Origin: Micromonospora siamensis
GTDB lineage: Bacteria > Actinomycetota > Actinomycetes > Mycobacteriales > Micromonosporaceae
Length of the DNA stretch: 64,000 nt
Reading direction: 5' to 3'
Assembly (NCBI RefSeq): GCF_900090305.1
Contig: NZ_LT607751.1
Coordinates: 5,332,001-5,396,000 of the forward strand
In this document: one piece after another, positions 15,455-24,152 of the stretch
How positions within the stretch are numbered: position 1 is the stretch's first letter
Layout of the letters: each line of letters begins with the position of its first letter
The notes under the pieces: model-generated
What the model was told of the DNA's origin: nothing
What the model saw: only the letters and a program-made list of their open reading frames with translations
Databases searched by the model: none
Position numbers and translations under genes: made by a program

Positions 15455-16639
15455 GTGGCCGTCGTACGACCGGAGAACGCGCACCAGGCGCGGCTGTTGC
15501 GCCTGCTGCGCGACGACGGGCCCCGCTCCCGTGCGGAGCTGGGGGACGCCGTCGACCTGGCCCGGTCCCGGCTGGCCGCGGAGGCCGACCGGCTGATCGA
15601 GCGCGGCCTGGTGGAGAACGCCGGACCGGCTGCCTCCCGGGGTGGCCGCCGGTCGCCGCTGCTCCGGCTCGCCGCCACCGTCCGGTTCGCCGGGGTGATC
15701 GTCTCGCCGCAGCGCATCGACGTCGCGGTGACCGACGGCGAGCTGGCCGTGCTCGCCCGGACCAGCGAGCCGGCGGACGTCCGGGCCGGGCCGGAGGCGA
15801 TCTGCGCCCGGGTGGTCGAGCTGATCGGCAAGCTCCGCGCCGAGCTGGGCCTGAATCAGCTCACCGCCGTGGGTGTCGGCCTGCCGGCGCCGGTCGCCTT
15901 CGCCGAGGGGGTACCGGTGTCACCCCCGGCCCTGCCCGGCTGGCACCGCTTTCCGATCCGCGAGACGCTCGCCGCCGACCTGGGCTGCCCGGTGCTGGTG
16001 GACAACGACGCCAACCTGATGGCGCTCGGGGAGAAGCACGCCGGCACCGCCCGGGCCTTCGACGACTTCCTCCATCTCAAGCTCGGCTCGGCGATCGGCT
16101 GCGGGCTGGTGCTCGGCGGCCAGGTCTACCGGGGTGCCACCAGCGGCGCGGGCGACATCGCTCACCTGCGCCTGGCCGACGACGGCCCGCTCTGCGCCTG
16201 CGGCGACAACGGCTGCCTGGAGGCGTACAGCGGTGACGCCGCCCTGGTCCGGGAGGCGGTGACCGCCGCCCGGACCGGCCGTTCGACGGTGCTCGCCGAG
16301 CGGCTGGACGAGGCCGGCGAGCTGACCGTCCTCGACGTGGCCCGGGCGGCCACCGGCGGGGACGCCGCCGCACAGGCCCTGGTCCGGGCCGCGGCCCGCC
16401 GGTTGGGGCAGATCCTGGTCGGGCTGGTCAGCTTCTTCAACCCGGGCATCGTCATCATCGGTGGCGTGGCCCCGGGCATCGGGCCGGTGCTGCTGGCCGA
16501 GATCCGGGGGCTGGTCTACCGGCGGTCCACCCCGCTCTCCACCGGCACCATGCCGATCGTCCTGTCGGACCTGGACGACTGCGCCGGCGTGATCGGCGCG
16601 GCCCGGCTGGCCAGCGACCACGTCCTCACCCCCGCCTGA
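15455..16639 (+). CDS. ROK-family transcriptional regulator
   Basis: 394 residues. An N-terminal winged helix (about 10-62, RLLRDDGPRSRAELGDAVDL) is followed by a ROK sugar-kinase fold (about 75-385) with VDNDANLMALGEKH and the zinc-binding cluster CACGDNGCLEAY. ROK repressors bind sugars or sugar phosphates and control sugar operons. The DGP and DNDAN motifs are present, but the N-terminal helix-turn-helix marks it as a regulator, not a kinase. The GTG start has GGAGG 7 bases upstream. It faces the sugar-phosphate isomerase gene across a shared terminator and closely resembles the ROK protein at 42282-43523. Confidence 0.88.
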   Translation: MAVVRPENAHQARLLRLLRDDGPRSRAELGDAVDLARSRLAAEADRLIERGLVENAGPAASRGGRRSPLLRLAATVRFAGVIVSPQRIDVAVTDGELAVLARTSEPADVRAGPEAICARVVELIGKLRAELGLNQLTAVGVGLPAPVAFAEGVPVSPPALPGWHRFPIRETLAADLGCPVLVDNDANLMALGEKHAGTARAFDDFLHLKLGSAIGCGLVLGGQVYRGATSGAGDIAHLRLADDGPLCACGDNGCLEAYSGDAALVREAVTAARTGRSTVLAERLDEAGELTVLDVARAATGGDAAAQALVRAAARRLGQILVGLVSFFNPGIVIIGGVAPGIGPVLLAEIRGLVYRRSTPLSTGTMPIVLSDLDDCAGVIGAARLASDHVLTPA

Positions 16640-16688
16640 CCGGCCGGCACTCCCGCGGCGCGTGCCGCTGCGCCGCGCCGTCCCGCGC

Positions 16689-16769
16689 CCAAGATCGTGC
16701 TGTTTCCAGGATGTAGTGGCCTCGGATCGACGAGGAGGCCACTACATCCTGGATCGAACGTGATCTTGG
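16689..16769. terminator. bidirectional terminator between convergent genes
   Basis: A perfect 18-bp stem (16706-16723 with 16735-16752) with an 11-base loop is nested in an outer 8-bp stem (16689-16696 with 16762-16769) on the same axis. It lies between the ends of the ROK gene and the isomerase gene. The length and symmetry also suit a dispersed intergenic repeat. Confidence 0.75.
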
Positions 16770-16802
16770 AGGGTCACCGGCGACGGACAGCCGCGCGGCG
16801 GG

Positions 16803-17813
16803 TCAGTCGCGGGTGCTGCTGAACGCGGCGTCGAACGCGGCCGACGGGGCGTCGAAGGCCAGCCGGCGGACGAACTGCAGCGCCTCCGGCGCGCCTACCA
16901 GCCGGTCCATGCCGGCGTCCTCCCACTCGATCGAGATCGGGCCGTCGTAGCCGATCGCGTTCAACGCCCGGAAGCAGTCCTCCCACGGCACGTCGCCGTG
17001 GCCGGTGGAGACGAAGTCCCAGCCGCGCCGCAGGTCGGCCCAGGGCAGGTGGGAGGCGAGCCGGCCGCGCCGCCCGTCGCCGGTACGCACCTTCGCGTCC
17101 TTGCAGTCCACGTGGTAGATCCGGTCGGCGAAGTCGAAGATGAAGTTCACCGGGTCCAGCTCCTGCCAGACGAAGTGCGACGGGTCCCAGTTCAGCCCGA
17201 ACGCGGGCCGGTGCCCGATCGCCTCCAGGGTGCGCCTGGTGGTCCAGTAGTCGTACGCGATCTCGCTGGGGTGCACCTCGTGCGCGAAGCGCACGCCCAC
17301 CTCGTCGAAGACGTCGAGGATCGGGTTCCACCGGTCGGCGAAGTCCTGGTAGCCGCGCTCGATCATCGCGGGCGGGACCGGCGGGAACATCGCCAGGGTG
17401 TGCCAGATCGACGAACCGGTGAACCCGACGACGGTCTTCACCCCGAGCTTCGCCGCCGCCCGGGCGGTGTCCTTGATCTCCTCGGCGGCGCGCCGGCGTA
17501 CCCCCTCGGGTTCGCCGTCGCCCCAGATCCGCGCGGGCAGGATGTCCTGGTGGCGCTCGTCGATCGGGTGGTCGCAGACGGCCTGGCCGACCAGGTGGTT
17601 GGAGATGGTGAAGACCTGGAGGTTGTGCTTGGCCAGCGTCTCCTTCCTGCGCTCGACGTACGAGTCGTCGGCGAGCGCCTTGTCGACCTCGAAGTGGTCG
17701 CCCCAGCAGGCGATCTCCAGGCCGTCGTAGCCCCATTCGGAGGCGAGCCGGCAGACCTCGTCGAACGGGAGGTCGGCCCACTGGCCGGTGAAGAGCGTGA
17801 TGGGTCGCGCCAT
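16803..17813 (-). CDS. sugar phosphate isomerase/epimerase (xylose-isomerase-like TIM barrel)
   Basis: 336 residues of AP-endonuclease-2-type TIM barrel. Metal-ligand regions can be seen at [40 protein letters not shown] and YHVDCKDAK, with a last glutamate in [11 protein letters not shown]. Members isomerise or epimerise sugars, inosose or keto-sugars. The ATG is the first codon of the conserved strand [12 protein letters not shown]. Convergent to a ROK regulator, it could be part of a sugar regulon, although no transporter is adjacent. Confidence 0.85.
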   Translation of the reverse strand: MARPITLFTGQWADLPFDEVCRLASEWGYDGLEIACWGDHFEVDKALADDSYVERRKETLAKHNLQVFTISNHLVGQAVCDHPIDERHQDILPARIWGDGEPEGVRRRAAEEIKDTARAAAKLGVKTVVGFTGSSIWHTLAMFPPVPPAMIERGYQDFADRWNPILDVFDEVGVRFAHEVHPSEIAYDYWTTRRTLEAIGHRPAFGLNWDPSHFVWQELDPVNFIFDFADRIYHVDCKDAKVRTGDGRRGRLASHLPWADLRRGWDFVSTGHGDVPWEDCFRALNAIGYDGPISIEWEDAGMDRLVGAPEALQFVRRLAFDAPSAAFDAAFSSTRD

Positions 17814-17931
17814 TGTCTGTTCTCTCCCCTGTCGTGATGGGGATTCCTCGGTGCGGGACCGGGGCGGGGGCGACCGGGGTGGAGCACGGCGGACCGCCGT
17901 GGGACACCGGTGGGCGCGGGAAGCACCTGGG

Positions 17932-17957
17932 ACCGACGGGTTGCGCCTCCCGTCGGT
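17932..17957. repeat. 9-bp inverted repeat
   Basis: ACCGACGGG and CCCGTCGGT enclose 8 bases in the spacer upstream of the isomerase gene. It could be a regulatory dyad or part of a terminator for the leftward ABC genes. Confidence 0.4.
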
Positions 17958-18011
17958 GCACCGGCGGCCGGCACGGTCGCCGCCCCCACTCTAGAACCGC
18001 CCCGGCGGTTG

Positions 18012-18044
18012 GGAAAGGGGCCCGATGGCACCGGGCCCCTTTCC
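18012..18044 (-). terminator. terminator of the ABC transporter genes
   Basis: A perfect 13-bp stem (18012-18024 with 18032-18044) lies 5 bases past the stop codon of the permease gene, on its downstream side. Confidence 0.8.
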
Positions 18045-18049
18045 ACGCC

Positions 18050-18877
18050 TCAGGCGTCGCGGCGGCGGAGCTGGACGACGGCGGCGCCGAGCAGCACCGC
18101 GAGCCAGGCCACGAAGACCGCCGCGCCGGCCGCCGGGGAGAGCAGGTCGGGGTTCGACCCGATCGACATGAACGCCTGGCCGGCGTTCGACGGCAGGTAC
18201 GGCGACACGGCATCCGACCAGCTCTCCGGCAGCAGCGACACCACCCCCGGCACCACCAGCAACAGCGCCACCACGCTGGTCAGCGCGCCGGCCGTGTTGC
18301 GCAGCAGCGCGCCCAGCGCCGCCCCGAGCACGCCCACCCCGGCCAGGTAGCCCGCGGTGCCCAGCACGGCACGCAGCACCCCGTCGTCGGTCAGCGCGAC
18401 ACCCTTGTCGCCGAGGATCGCCTGCCCGCCTCCGAAGGTGAGTAGCGCGGTCGGCACCAGCACCGCCAGCGACACCCCGGCCAGTACGCCGACCTTGCCG
18501 ACCAGCACCGGCCAGCGCCTCGGCACGGCCGCCAGCGAGGAACGGATCATGCCGGTGGAGTACTCGCCGGCGACCAGCAGCACGCCGAGGGTGCCGATCA
18601 GCAGCTGGGCGAGGTTCACCCCGCCGAGGCTGGCGCCGAGCGGGTCGAGTGAGGACGGCCCACCGGGTGGCGCGGGCGTGCCCGGCTCGATGGTGGTGTT
18701 GGCGAGGAAGGCGGAGAAGGCAAGCCCGAGGCCGGCGAGGACGACGACGGTGGCGGCCAGCATGATCAGCGACGACCGCAGCGAGCGGAACTTGATCCAC
18801 TCGGCGCGGAGCACCCGCCACCCGGTGACCCGGGCGTCGGCGGGCACGGTGGGACGCGGGACGGTGGTGGCGGTCAT
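18050..18877 (-). CDS. ABC-2-type transporter permease
   Basis: 275 residues with six hydrophobic segments spread between about residue 35 and the C-terminus, and a long loop after the first (about 60-100). This is the ABC-2 pattern of lantibiotic or multidrug export permeases. Its ATG overlaps the stop of the upstream ATPase gene (ATGA), so the two subunits are translated together. A strong hairpin follows. The substrate is not evident. Confidence 0.85.
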   Translation of the reverse strand: MTATTVPRPTVPADARVTGWRVLRAEWIKFRSLRSSLIMLAATVVVLAGLGLAFSAFLANTTIEPGTPAPPGGPSSLDPLGASLGGVNLAQLLIGTLGVLLVAGEYSTGMIRSSLAAVPRRWPVLVGKVGVLAGVSLAVLVPTALLTFGGGQAILGDKGVALTDDGVLRAVLGTAGYLAGVGVLGAALGALLRNTAGALTSVVALLLVVPGVVSLLPESWSDAVSPYLPSNAGQAFMSIGSNPDLLSPAAGAAVFVAWLAVLLGAAVVQLRRRDA

Positions 18878-19806
18878 CGGGCGCTCCCTACGGCGGGCCG
18901 GTCGGTCTCGCCGTGGTACTCGACGGCGTCCCGGGTCATGGTCATGAACGCCTCCTCCAGGGAGGCCTCGGTGGCGGAGAGTTCGTGCAGGGTGAGGCCG
19001 GCCGTGGCGGCCCGGTCGCCGATCTGCTCGCGGGTCAGCCCGGTCACCTCCAGCAGCCCCGGCTCGCCGGAGGTGACCGTCACGTCCGGGCCGAGCAGCA
19101 GCTCACGCAGGGTGCCGGCCTGCGGGGAGCGGACCCGCACGGTGGTCCGGGACGCCTGCCGGGTGAACTCGGCCAGCGGCACGTCGGCGATCAGCCGGCC
19201 CCGGCCGACCACGATCAGGTGCTCGGCGGTCTGCGCCATCTCGCTCATCAGGTGGGAGGAGACGAGGACCGTGCGGCCCTGCGCGGCCAGCCCCTTGAGC
19301 AGGCCGCGGATCCACCGGATGCCGTCCGGGTCGAGGCCGTTGACCGGCTCGTCGAGCATCACCACCTTGGGGTCGCCGAGCAGCGCGGCGGCGATGCCGA
19401 GCCGCTGGCCCATGCCGAGGGAGAACCCGCCGGCCCGCTGACCGGCCACCTCACGCAGCCCGACCAGCTCGATCACCTCGTCGACCCGTCGGGCGCCGAT
19501 GCCGTGGGTGGCGGCCATCGCCAGCAGGTGGTTGCGGGCCGACCGCCCGGTGTGCACCGCCTTCGCCTCCAGCAGGGCGCCGACCTCGCGCAGCGGGGCC
19601 GGGTGGTCGGCGTACCGGCGGCCGTCGACGGTGACGGTGCCGGAGGTGGGGGCGTCCAGGCCGATGATCATCCGCATGGTGGTGGACTTGCCGGCGCCGT
19701 TCGGGCCGAGGAACCCGGTGACGATCCCGGGCCGCACCTGGAAGGTCAGGTCGTCGACGGCGACCTTGTCGCCGTACCGCTTGCTCAGGTTGGTCACATC
19801 GATCAT
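18874..19806 (-). CDS. ABC transporter ATP-binding protein
   Basis: 310 residues: Walker A GPNGAGKS (34-41), signature FSLGMGQRLG, Walker B VVMLDEPVNG and H-loop VSSHLMSEM, then a C-terminal extension of about 90 residues typical of DrrA/BcrA-type exporters. The ATG at 19806 begins the conserved MIDVTNLSKRYG. A longer in-frame start exists but adds only low-complexity residues. It pairs with the permease downstream and lies 112 bases after a response regulator gene that may control it. Confidence 0.9.
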   Translation of the reverse strand: MIDVTNLSKRYGDKVAVDDLTFQVRPGIVTGFLGPNGAGKSTTMRMIIGLDAPTSGTVTVDGRRYADHPAPLREVGALLEAKAVHTGRSARNHLLAMAATHGIGARRVDEVIELVGLREVAGQRAGGFSLGMGQRLGIAAALLGDPKVVMLDEPVNGLDPDGIRWIRGLLKGLAAQGRTVLVSSHLMSEMAQTAEHLIVVGRGRLIADVPLAEFTRQASRTTVRVRSPQAGTLRELLLGPDVTVTSGEPGLLEVTGLTREQIGDRAATAGLTLHELSATEASLEEAFMTMTRDAVEYHGETDRPAVGSAR

Positions 19807-19918
19807 GCGTCCAACGATCGCCCGCGTACCCCTGCCTGCGCGTCGGCCGGGCGCGGACACCTGCGCGTACCGCGGACGTGGTAGGCGGGGACGCCGGCTA
19901 CCGCGGGCGCGGGCCGCC

Positions 19919-20596
19919 TCAGCGCGCCGGCGGCTGGTCGACCCGGACCAGCCCGCTCTGGTACGCGATCACGACGAGCTGCGCCCGGTCGCGGGCGCCC
20001 AGCTTCATCATGGCCCGGTTCACGTGGGTCTTCGCCGTCAGCGGCGAGACGACCAGCCGCTCGGCGATCTGCTCGTTGGACAGCCCGGCCGCCACCAGAC
20101 CCAGCACCTCCCGTTCCCGGTCGGTGAGCACCCGCAGCCGTTCGGGGGTGGCCCGCTCCTGGAGTTCCGGCTGGGCCAGGAAGCGGGCGATCAGCCCCTG
20201 GGTGGCCTTCGGGGAGAGCAGCGCCTCACCGGCGGCCACGGTCCGGATCGCGTCGAGCAGCTCGGTCGGGCCGACGCCCTTGCCGAGGAACCCGCTGGCA
20301 CCGGCGCGCAGCGCCCGGAAGACGTACTCGTCGACCTCGAAGGTGGTCAGCACCAGCACCTTCACGCCGGCCAGCCCGTCGTCGGCGGTGATCGCCTCGG
20401 TGGCGGCCAGCCCGTCCAGCTCGGGCATCCGGATGTCCATCAACACCACGTCGGCGCGGGTGGAGCGGGCCAGTTCCACCGCCTCCCGGCCGGTGGCGGC
20501 CTCGCCCACCACGGTCAGGTCGGGGGCGGAGTCGACCAGCGCCCGGAAGCCGGCCCGGATCAGCTTCTGGTCGTCGGTGAGCAGTACCCGGATCAT
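19919..20596 (-). CDS. NarL/FixJ-family response regulator
   Basis: 225 residues. A receiver domain (1-120) has the phosphoacceptor D54 in VVLMDIRMPEL and the acidic pair D8/D9, with K104 near GFLGKGV. A LuxR-type helix-turn-helix (about 160-215) reads LTDREREVLGLVAAGLSNEQ and on. Its ATG overlaps the stop of the sensor kinase (ATGA). It likely controls the downstream ABC exporter genes on the same strand. Confidence 0.92.
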   Translation of the reverse strand: MIRVLLTDDQKLIRAGFRALVDSAPDLTVVGEAATGREAVELARSTRADVVLMDIRMPELDGLAATEAITADDGLAGVKVLVLTTFEVDEYVFRALRAGASGFLGKGVGPTELLDAIRTVAAGEALLSPKATQGLIARFLAQPELQERATPERLRVLTDREREVLGLVAAGLSNEQIAERLVVSPLTAKTHVNRAMMKLGARDRAQLVVIAYQSGLVRVDQPPAR

Positions 20597-21786
20597 GCCT
20601 CCTCCTCGGGGGCGGGGAGTTGGGCGCGCACCGCGAAGCCGCCCTCGGGGCGGGGGCCGGCGGTGAAGGTGCCGCCGACGGCCTCGGCGCGCTCCCGCAT
20701 GCCGAGCAGCCCGAGACCGCCGCCGGGTCGGGGCGTCGGCGGCGTCCCACCCGCGGGTACGCCGTCGTCGCGTACCTCGATGGTGACGCCCTCGGGGTCG
20801 TAGCGCAGGCGGACCGCGACGGCCGCGCCCGGCGCGTGCCGGTGGGCGTTGGTCAGCGACTCCTGGATGATCCGGTACGCGGCCACGTCGACGGCGGTGG
20901 GCAGCGGGCGCGGCGCGCCGCCCACGGTCCAGCGCACCGGCTGGCCGGCGCTGAACCCCTCGACCAGCGCGTCGAGGCGGTTGAGGCTGGGCGCCGGTTC
21001 GGTGGGGGCGGCCGGCTCGGGCTCGCCGTCCCGGCGCAGCACGCCGAGCAGGGCGCCCAGCTCGTCGAGGACCGACCGGCTGGCCGAGCGGACGTGCCCG
21101 AGCGCCTCCTCGGCGGCGTCGGGCCGCTCGCGCAGCAGGTGCCCGGCCACCCCGGCCTGCACGTTGATCACCGCGATGTGGTGGGCGACCACGTCGTGCA
21201 GTTCGCGGGAGATGCGCAGCCGTTCCTCGGCGACCCGTCGGCGGGCCTCCTCCTCCCGGGTCCGCTCGGCGCGCCGGGCCCGCTCCTCCAGCACCGCCAC
21301 GTACGCCCGGCGGCTGCGCACCGCGTCGCCGAAGGCCACCGCCACCCCGAACCAGAGGATCAGCACGACCACGGCCGGGTCCAGCCAGCCCACGCCGAGA
21401 GTGGCCACGCCGGCCGCACCGAGCAGCAGCGCGCTCACCCCGCCCGCCAGGAAGGCGGTCCGCCGGTCGGTCCGGGTGGCCACGGTGTACGCGGCGATCG
21501 CCACGCTGAGCACGAAGGGACCGCGCGCCTGGTGGCTGAGCAGCGACAGGATCACCGCGACCAGCGCCACGGCCAGCACCGGCAGCGGGTGCCGGCGGCG
21601 TACGGCCAGCGCGCCGCAGCCGATCAGGGCGAGCAGCACCGCGCCCAAGGTGAGCGGGTCGCGGGGTGGGCCGCCGGGCGGGTTCACCGGCAGCAGGCTG
21701 ACCGCGAAGAGCAGCGCGGCCAGCAGCGCGTCGGCGACCGTCGGGTGCGTCCGGGCGACCCGACGCCAGTCCGCGAGGCGTCCCAT
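20593..21786 (-). CDS. sensor histidine kinase (DesK/NarX type)
   Basis: 397 residues from the ATG at 21786. Five or six membrane helices (about 15-160) are followed by a coiled stretch and a HisKA_3 domain with the phosphorylated H197 in ELHDVVAHH. Next is a HATPase domain with the N-box near RIIQESLTNAHRHA and the G-box GGLGLLGMRERAE. The longer frame to 21963 lacks conserved features. Kinases of this type sense envelope stress or antibiotics and pass phosphate to NarL-type partners such as the next gene. Confidence 0.9.
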   Translation of the reverse strand: MGRLADWRRVARTHPTVADALLAALLFAVSLLPVNPPGGPPRDPLTLGAVLLALIGCGALAVRRRHPLPVLAVALVAVILSLLSHQARGPFVLSVAIAAYTVATRTDRRTAFLAGGVSALLLGAAGVATLGVGWLDPAVVVLILWFGVAVAFGDAVRSRRAYVAVLEERARRAERTREEEARRRVAEERLRISRELHDVVAHHIAVINVQAGVAGHLLRERPDAAEEALGHVRSASRSVLDELGALLGVLRRDGEPEPAAPTEPAPSLNRLDALVEGFSAGQPVRWTVGGAPRPLPTAVDVAAYRIIQESLTNAHRHAPGAAVAVRLRYDPEGVTIEVRDDGVPAGGTPPTPRPGGGLGLLGMRERAEAVGGTFTAGPRPEGGFAVRAQLPAPEEEA

Positions 21787-21911
21787 GCGGCCAAGGTACG
21801 GCAGCGACCTGTGGTCGGACCGCCCGCCTCGACGGCCGGCGTGCCGGGGCCGGTCGGCGCGGACCAGGCCGGCTTGCCGGACCCGCTCGGGGCGGACGAC
21901 TTTTCGAGCGT

Positions 21912-21947
21912 GATACCCGAGAGGCATAGAAATACCTCTGAGGTATC
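21912..21947. promoter_or_regulatory. palindromic operator candidate upstream of the kinase gene
   Basis: ATACCTC-T-GAGGTAT (21932-21946) is a perfect 15-base palindrome. It is nested in a wider hairpin that pairs GATACC (21912-21917) with GGTATC (21942-21947). It lies about 130 bases upstream of the kinase start codon, between two leftward genes. A dimeric regulator site is likely; which protein binds is unknown. Confidence 0.45.
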
Positions 21948-22043
21948 GCGCTGGTCGAAGCATCGACCCGCAAAATCCACGACCCGCACGACCCGCCCGG
22001 CGGGAGGGCCGGACGGGTCGGGGCGGTCAGGGGGTCAGCTGCG

Positions 22044-24152
22044 TCAGGGCAGCACCCACTTCTGGTTGGCGGCGCCGGTGCAGGTCCACAGGTGCACGGG
22101 CGTGCCGTCGGCGGAGTTGTTGCCGCTGACGTCGAGGCACTTGCCGGACTGCGGGTTCCGGACAGTGCCGTCGGCCTGGGCGGACCAGTTCTGGGCACCG
22201 GTGCCGTTGCACGTCCAGAGCTGGATCTTCGTGCCGTCGGCGGAGCCGCCGCCGGAGACGTCCAGGCACTTGCCCAGCGCCTTGACCGTGGAGTTCGGCG
22301 TCACCGTCCAGGTCTGGGCAGCGGAGCCGTTGCAGGTGTAGAGCTGGATCTGGGTGCCGTCGGCGGTGGCCGCGTTGCGCACGTCCAGGCACTTGCCGGC
22401 CAGCCCCTTGACCGGGCCGGTACGGGTGGTGGAGCCGCCCCGGACCAGGGTGAAGTCGTCGACGTCGAAGAGCCCGGAGCCGGAACCGGTGAAGGTCAGG
22501 TACAGGTTCTGGCTACCCGACGGCACCCCGGTCAGCGTGGTGCCGACGTCGGCGTAGGTGGTCCAGCTGCCGGTGTTCGGCACGGTCACCTGCCCGAGCA
22601 CGGTGCCGGTGGGCGAACCGGTCCGGACCTGGATGGTGCCGCCCGGGCCGCCGGAGACCACCCGGGCCCGCAGCGAGGTCACCCCGGTCAGGTCCAGGCC
22701 GTTGTACGCGGCCCAGTCGCCCGGGTCGACGTACCCGAGGGTCTGGCCGCCGTTGGCCCCGGCCTTGGTGTACGGGCTGACGCCGCTGGCGGTGCTGTAC
22801 GCCTCGGCCTGGACGGTGGTGTCGCCGCTCGGCGGCGGGGTGCCGCCGAGTTCCTTGATCCGGATGTTGCGGAACGAGACGTCGTCGCCGGTCCCGTGGT
22901 TCTGGATGCCGATGTGGCCGGCGAGCGAGCGGACCGGATCGGTGTTGGTGAAGTCGTTGATCTTCACCCCGTTGAGGAAGACCTGCAGGCGCTCCCCCTC
23001 GACCCGCAGCTCGTAGGTGTTCCACTCCCCCGCCGGGTTGAGCGCGGCGTCCCGGGCCGCCAGGTCGGCGGACTTGAAGCCGTAGACCGCGCCGGTGGTC
23101 CTGTCCGGGGTGTCGGTGGGGTCGATCTGCACCTCGTAGCCGTTGCTCACCGCCGAGTTCGGGTCGGTCGACGGCGGGAAGCCGATGAACACCCCGGAGT
23201 TGTCGTCCCCGGCCAGCCTCCAGTCCAGTTTCAGTGAGTAGCTGGTGAACTGCTTCGCGCTGTACCAGTACAGGCCCATGCCGCCCACCGAGGTGAGGGT
23301 GGCGTCGGAGTTGGTGAAACTGCCCGGCCCGGCCTGGGACCAGCCGGTGGTGGCGCCGTTGTAGAGGGCGGTGTAGCCGGTCTCCGCCCGGCAGTCGGCC
23401 TTGGCGCGGCCGGCCGCGTACCGGATGCCGCCGAGCAGGTGGGCGCGGAACGCCGGGTCGCTGTAGGAGGCCTGGGTGTGGCCGCCGCCGGTGTAGAAGG
23501 ACCGGCCCCCGGAGTACGCCTTGCACCAGGCGTGCGGGTGGTCGCCGGCCATCGACCCGCCGGAGTACGACGACTCGTCCAGGCTCGCCAGCACGTGCGC
23601 GGTGGAGCGGGCGTTGGTGCGGTAGTTGTACCACTCGTCGGTGCGGGTCCAGGTCTGCGGCAGGTGGGCGGTGGCGGCGTGCGCCCGATCCTCCACCTTG
23701 ACGTTCGCCTGCTGGATGGCCGGGTGGGAGGCGAACCAGGCGCCGACCAGGTTGCCGTAGAACGGCCAGTCGTACTCGGTGTCGGCGGCGGAGTGCACCC
23801 CGACGAAGCCCCCACCCGCACCGATGTACGACTCGAAGGCGCTCTGCTGGGTCGGGTCGAGCACGTCGCCGGTGGTGTTCAGGAAGACCACCGCCTCGTA
23901 CTGCGCCAGGTTCGCGGTGGTGAACCGGATGGCGTCCTCGGTGGCGGTGACGGTGAAGTTGTTGGCCGCGCCCAGGTCCCGGATGGCCTGGGTGCCGACC
24001 GCGATGGAGTCGTGCCGGAAGCCCGCGGTCTTGGAGAAGACCAGCACGTCGTACGGGGCGTCGGCGGCGGCCGCCGGGGTGGCGGGGACGGTGCAGGCGA
24101 CGGCGGCGAGGACGGCGGTGGCCGCGCCGAGAACTGGTCGGGGAATCCTCAT
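22044..24152 (-). CDS. secreted ThuA / 3-keto-disaccharide hydrolase / CBM6 / ricin-lectin protein
   Basis: 702 residues with a signal peptide (about 1-28, ending in APAAAA). Domains in order: a ThuA-like fold (about 30-245; YDVLVFSKTAGFRHDSI, GGGFVGVHSAADTEYDWPFY, GGRSFYTGGGHT), a DUF1080 / 3-keto-disaccharide hydrolase LamG-like domain (about 260-425; GVFIGFPP, GHIGIQNHG), a CBM6-like domain (about 435-560; AYNGLDLTGVTSLRARV) and a ricin-type CBM13 trefoil (about 570-702, repeated GKCLDV and QxW). ThuA and DUF1080 proteins act on 3-keto-glycosides. The ATG overlaps the upstream stop (ATGA). The lectin module is nearly identical to that of the preceding gene. Confidence 0.85.
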   Translation of the reverse strand: MRIPRPVLGAATAVLAAVACTVPATPAAAADAPYDVLVFSKTAGFRHDSIAVGTQAIRDLGAANNFTVTATEDAIRFTTANLAQYEAVVFLNTTGDVLDPTQQSAFESYIGAGGGFVGVHSAADTEYDWPFYGNLVGAWFASHPAIQQANVKVEDRAHAATAHLPQTWTRTDEWYNYRTNARSTAHVLASLDESSYSGGSMAGDHPHAWCKAYSGGRSFYTGGGHTQASYSDPAFRAHLLGGIRYAAGRAKADCRAETGYTALYNGATTGWSQAGPGSFTNSDATLTSVGGMGLYWYSAKQFTSYSLKLDWRLAGDDNSGVFIGFPPSTDPNSAVSNGYEVQIDPTDTPDRTTGAVYGFKSADLAARDAALNPAGEWNTYELRVEGERLQVFLNGVKINDFTNTDPVRSLAGHIGIQNHGTGDDVSFRNIRIKELGGTPPPSGDTTVQAEAYSTASGVSPYTKAGANGGQTLGYVDPGDWAAYNGLDLTGVTSLRARVVSGGPGGTIQVRTGSPTGTVLGQVTVPNTGSWTTYADVGTTLTGVPSGSQNLYLTFTGSGSGLFDVDDFTLVRGGSTTRTGPVKGLAGKCLDVRNAATADGTQIQLYTCNGSAAQTWTVTPNSTVKALGKCLDVSGGGSADGTKIQLWTCNGTGAQNWSAQADGTVRNPQSGKCLDVSGNNSADGTPVHLWTCTGAANQKWVLP
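22057..22428 (-). repeat. ricin-domain direct repeat, copy 1
   Basis: About 370 bases are nearly identical to 24162-24533 and encode the C-terminal ricin trefoil of two adjacent genes. The shared identity at silent sites points to recent duplication or gene conversion. Confidence 0.85.
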
